64,000 nt of DNA. It comes from Hyphomonadaceae bacterium UBA7672 (GTDB lineage Bacteria > Pseudomonadota > Alphaproteobacteria > Caulobacterales > Hyphomonadaceae). The first letter of the stretch is position 1. Each line of letters begins with the position of its first letter. The DNA lies in contig DLHI01000007.1 of NCBI GenBank assembly GCA_002483135.1, positions 631,861 to 695,860 on the forward strand. Direction: 5' to 3'. The translations under genes and the position numbers were made by a program. Positions 62,978 through 64,000 of this stretch are shown one piece after another. The notes below the pieces were generated by a model. It searched no databases. It worked only from the letters and a program-made list of their open reading frames with translations, and was not told the DNA's origin.

Positions 62978-63496
62978 ATGACCAGACGTCTTGGACCCAT
63001 CATGCAGGTCGCTTACGTCATCGCGGATCTTGATGAGGCAATAGCGCACTGGACACGGCGTCTTGGAGTCGGGCCCTTTTTTGTCCGGCGTGAAATCAGC
63101 TATCCACTTGCAACCTACCGGGGCGAGCCCTCCCATCCAGTCCTGAGCCTCGCCTTTGCATATTCGGGCGAGCTAAACATCGAACTGATGCAGCAGCACA
63201 CCACTGACCCCTCGGTCTTTCGCGAACACGTGAACGCACACGGATATGGGCTACAGCATGTCGGCGTGCTCAGTGACAATCTTGAAGCCGATACGGCCTA
63301 TCTTTCTTCCCAGGGCATCGGTCTCCTCCAGCGCCTGGTGAACCCTTCCGGGATCGAGACGCGCTTCTATGACACCGAGCATCATCCCGGTGCGATGCTC
63401 GAGCTGATCCAGCGAAGCCCGGCAGTAGAAGCGAGTTTTGCTCGCATGAAGGCTGCCGCACGGGCATGGGACGGGATCGCGCCCATCGCGGAATGA
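62978..63496 (+). CDS. VOC-fold (glyoxalase/bleomycin-resistance) family protein
   Basis: 172 residues from the ATG at 62978 (GGAG upstream). First half: IMQVAYVIADLDEAIAHWTRRLGVGPFFV (about 10-38). Second: GYGLQHVGVLSDNLEADTAYLSSQG. Metal-ligand candidates include His 89 in YGLQHVGV and Glu near the end of each half (MLELIQR). The fold is that of glyoxalases, methylmalonyl-CoA epimerase and ring-cleaving dioxygenases, so it is probably an enzyme in the adjacent pathway. Function not more precisely known. Confidence 0.85.
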   Translation: MTRRLGPIMQVAYVIADLDEAIAHWTRRLGVGPFFVRREISYPLATYRGEPSHPVLSLAFAYSGELNIELMQQHTTDPSVFREHVNAHGYGLQHVGVLSDNLEADTAYLSSQGIGLLQRLVNPSGIETRFYDTEHHPGAMLELIQRSPAVEASFARMKAAARAWDGIAPIAE

Positions 63497-63599
63497 AAGC
63501 TGACGTTCTAGTCGATCCAATCTCGCTTCCGTCACGCCGGTATTGAGACGTTCTTGAATGCGCCAGCTGCTTGAAAGCCGGGCAGACTTCCAATAGAAT

Positions 63600-63613
63600 C
63601 TGACGTTAGTACA
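63600..63613. promoter_or_regulatory. Candidate TetR operator, site 4
   Basis: CTGAC-GTTA-GTACA: the left arm and spacer match site 1 and the right arm is poorer. AATCTGACGTTAGT shares 12 of 14 bases with site 3. It precedes the leader and GMC genes. A related CTGACGTTCTAGTCG lies at 63500-63514. Confidence 0.4.
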
Positions 63614-63669
63614 ATTTTGGCGCTGAGATCCGCGTGTGCGTTGCGCGGCCGCAGGAAGGATCATCCCAT

Positions 63670-63789
63670 ATGAAGGTCCGGAGCCTTCGAATGCCCGGGA
63701 TCGCCATCGGAATCTTCCCAGCAGTGAGTACCGCAGCGTGCCTCCTGAAGGAGAGGCGCGCCGACAATTGTTCAGGTCGATCGATATGA
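63670..63789 (+). CDS. Possible 39-residue leader peptide
   Basis: An ATG at 63670 with GGAAGGA about ten bases upstream opens a 39-codon frame (starts MKVRSLRMPGIAIGIF, ends CSGRSI). Its stop overlaps the GMC oxidoreductase ATG (ATGA). The N-terminus looks basic then hydrophobic, with one Ala-Ala-Cys. No family recognised; it could be a translationally coupled leader or a chance frame. Confidence 0.3.
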   Translation: MKVRSLRMPGIAIGIFPAVSTAACLLKERRADNCSGRSI

Positions 63790-64000
63790 GCGGGACAGGG
63801 GACGCTTTCTACGACATCGTCATCGTGGGGGCGGGATCGGCCGGCTGCGTGCTTGCCAACCGCCTCACGCGGGGCGGTAAGCTCAAAGTCCTGCTTCTTG
63901 AGGCGGGCGGATGGGACTGGAATCCACTGATCGCGATTCCACCAGGCGCACGCGTGCTCTCACAGCACCAGATGTATGAATGGGGTGATCAATCCGAACC
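63786..64000 (+). CDS. GMC family oxidoreductase (choline dehydrogenase-like), N-terminal part
   Basis: The first 71 residues are seen before the window ends. YDIVIVGAGSAGCVLANRLTRGGKLKVLLLEAGG is the FAD-binding start of GMC flavoenzymes, with GAGSAGC as the dinucleotide loop; it continues with IPPGARVLSQHQMYEWGDQSE. Such enzymes oxidise alcohols or sugars with FAD. Probably an oxidation step of the neighbouring pathway. An upstream TTG (63768) is a weaker start. Confidence 0.92.
   Translation, partial: MSGTGDAFYDIVIVGAGSAGCVLANRLTRGGKLKVLLLEAGGWDWNPLIAIPPGARVLSQHQMYEWGDQSE

Noticed and set aside
1..64000. CRISPR arrays, rRNA, intact insertion sequence or prophage
   Set aside because: No regularly spaced direct repeats, no rRNA-like stretch, no complete transposase and no phage structural genes were seen.

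Overview
The window is a high-GC stretch (roughly 60-65% by eye) from an alphaproteobacterium. Its cell-cycle and division genes, namely a TrcR-type regulator (DUF1013), an RcdA-type CtrA-degradation adaptor (DUF1465) and ZapA beside a DUF4164 coiled-coil gene, point to Caulobacterales or Hyphomonadaceae relatives. Three TonB-dependent receptors and many exported hydrolases fit an oligotrophic scavenger. The genus cannot be fixed from the sequence alone.

Layout. 1-7.2 kb: end of a prolyl oligopeptidase, a TonB receptor, and on the other strand a lipoprotein PQQ dehydrogenase with C-terminal cytochrome c followed by an uncharacterised secreted protein. 7.2-11.4 kb: a frameshifted RcnB-like remnant, a small Ala-rich lipoprotein, a TPR lipoprotein and a membrane protein. 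11.4-13.6 kb: second TonB receptor. 13.8-22.6 kb: housekeeping and cell-cycle genes (two YdcH-like proteins, ChrA, TrcR, quinone oxidoreductase, DUF1192, RcdA), a TIR-like/TPR membrane protein, a YoaK-type membrane protein and ribosomal protein L31. 22.7-28.8 kb: ABC exporter, LspA, two inositol-monophosphatase-family enzymes, ThiE, and two small AT-richer orphans. 28.8-39.4 kb: minus-strand sugar-phosphate cluster (tkt, gap, pgk, class I aldolase) interrupted by unrelated genes. 39.5-42.8 kb: DUF4164, ZapA, an HI0933-type flavoprotein and a thiolase.

43-48.9 kb holds two serine hydrolases of the beta-lactamase fold, a type B carboxylesterase and an MmgE/PrpD protein. Three of the four carry an N-terminal twin-Arg pair followed by a lipobox-like Cys, so the block looks like an exported degradative set. 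49.2-54.6 kb is an ABC exporter operon (HlyD-type adaptor, ATPase, two FtsX/MacB-type permeases) with a lipoprotein alpha/beta hydrolase downstream. The adaptor gene begins with five tandem CGAT units that put its best ATG out of frame, a possible phase-variation switch.

54.9-58 kb is a scarred region: a decayed IS6-type transposase abuts the first 36 codons of a TetR gene downstream of an SDR and a tautomerase, followed by about 1.1 kb of degenerate DNA. From 58 kb to the end lies an uptake/catabolic module (TetR regulator, TonB receptor, MFS transporter, VOC-fold protein, GMC oxidoreductase cut by the window end). Several copies of a palindrome of the form CTGAC-N4-GTC(A/T/C)G lie in its intergenic regions and are candidate operators. 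Its substrate is unknown.
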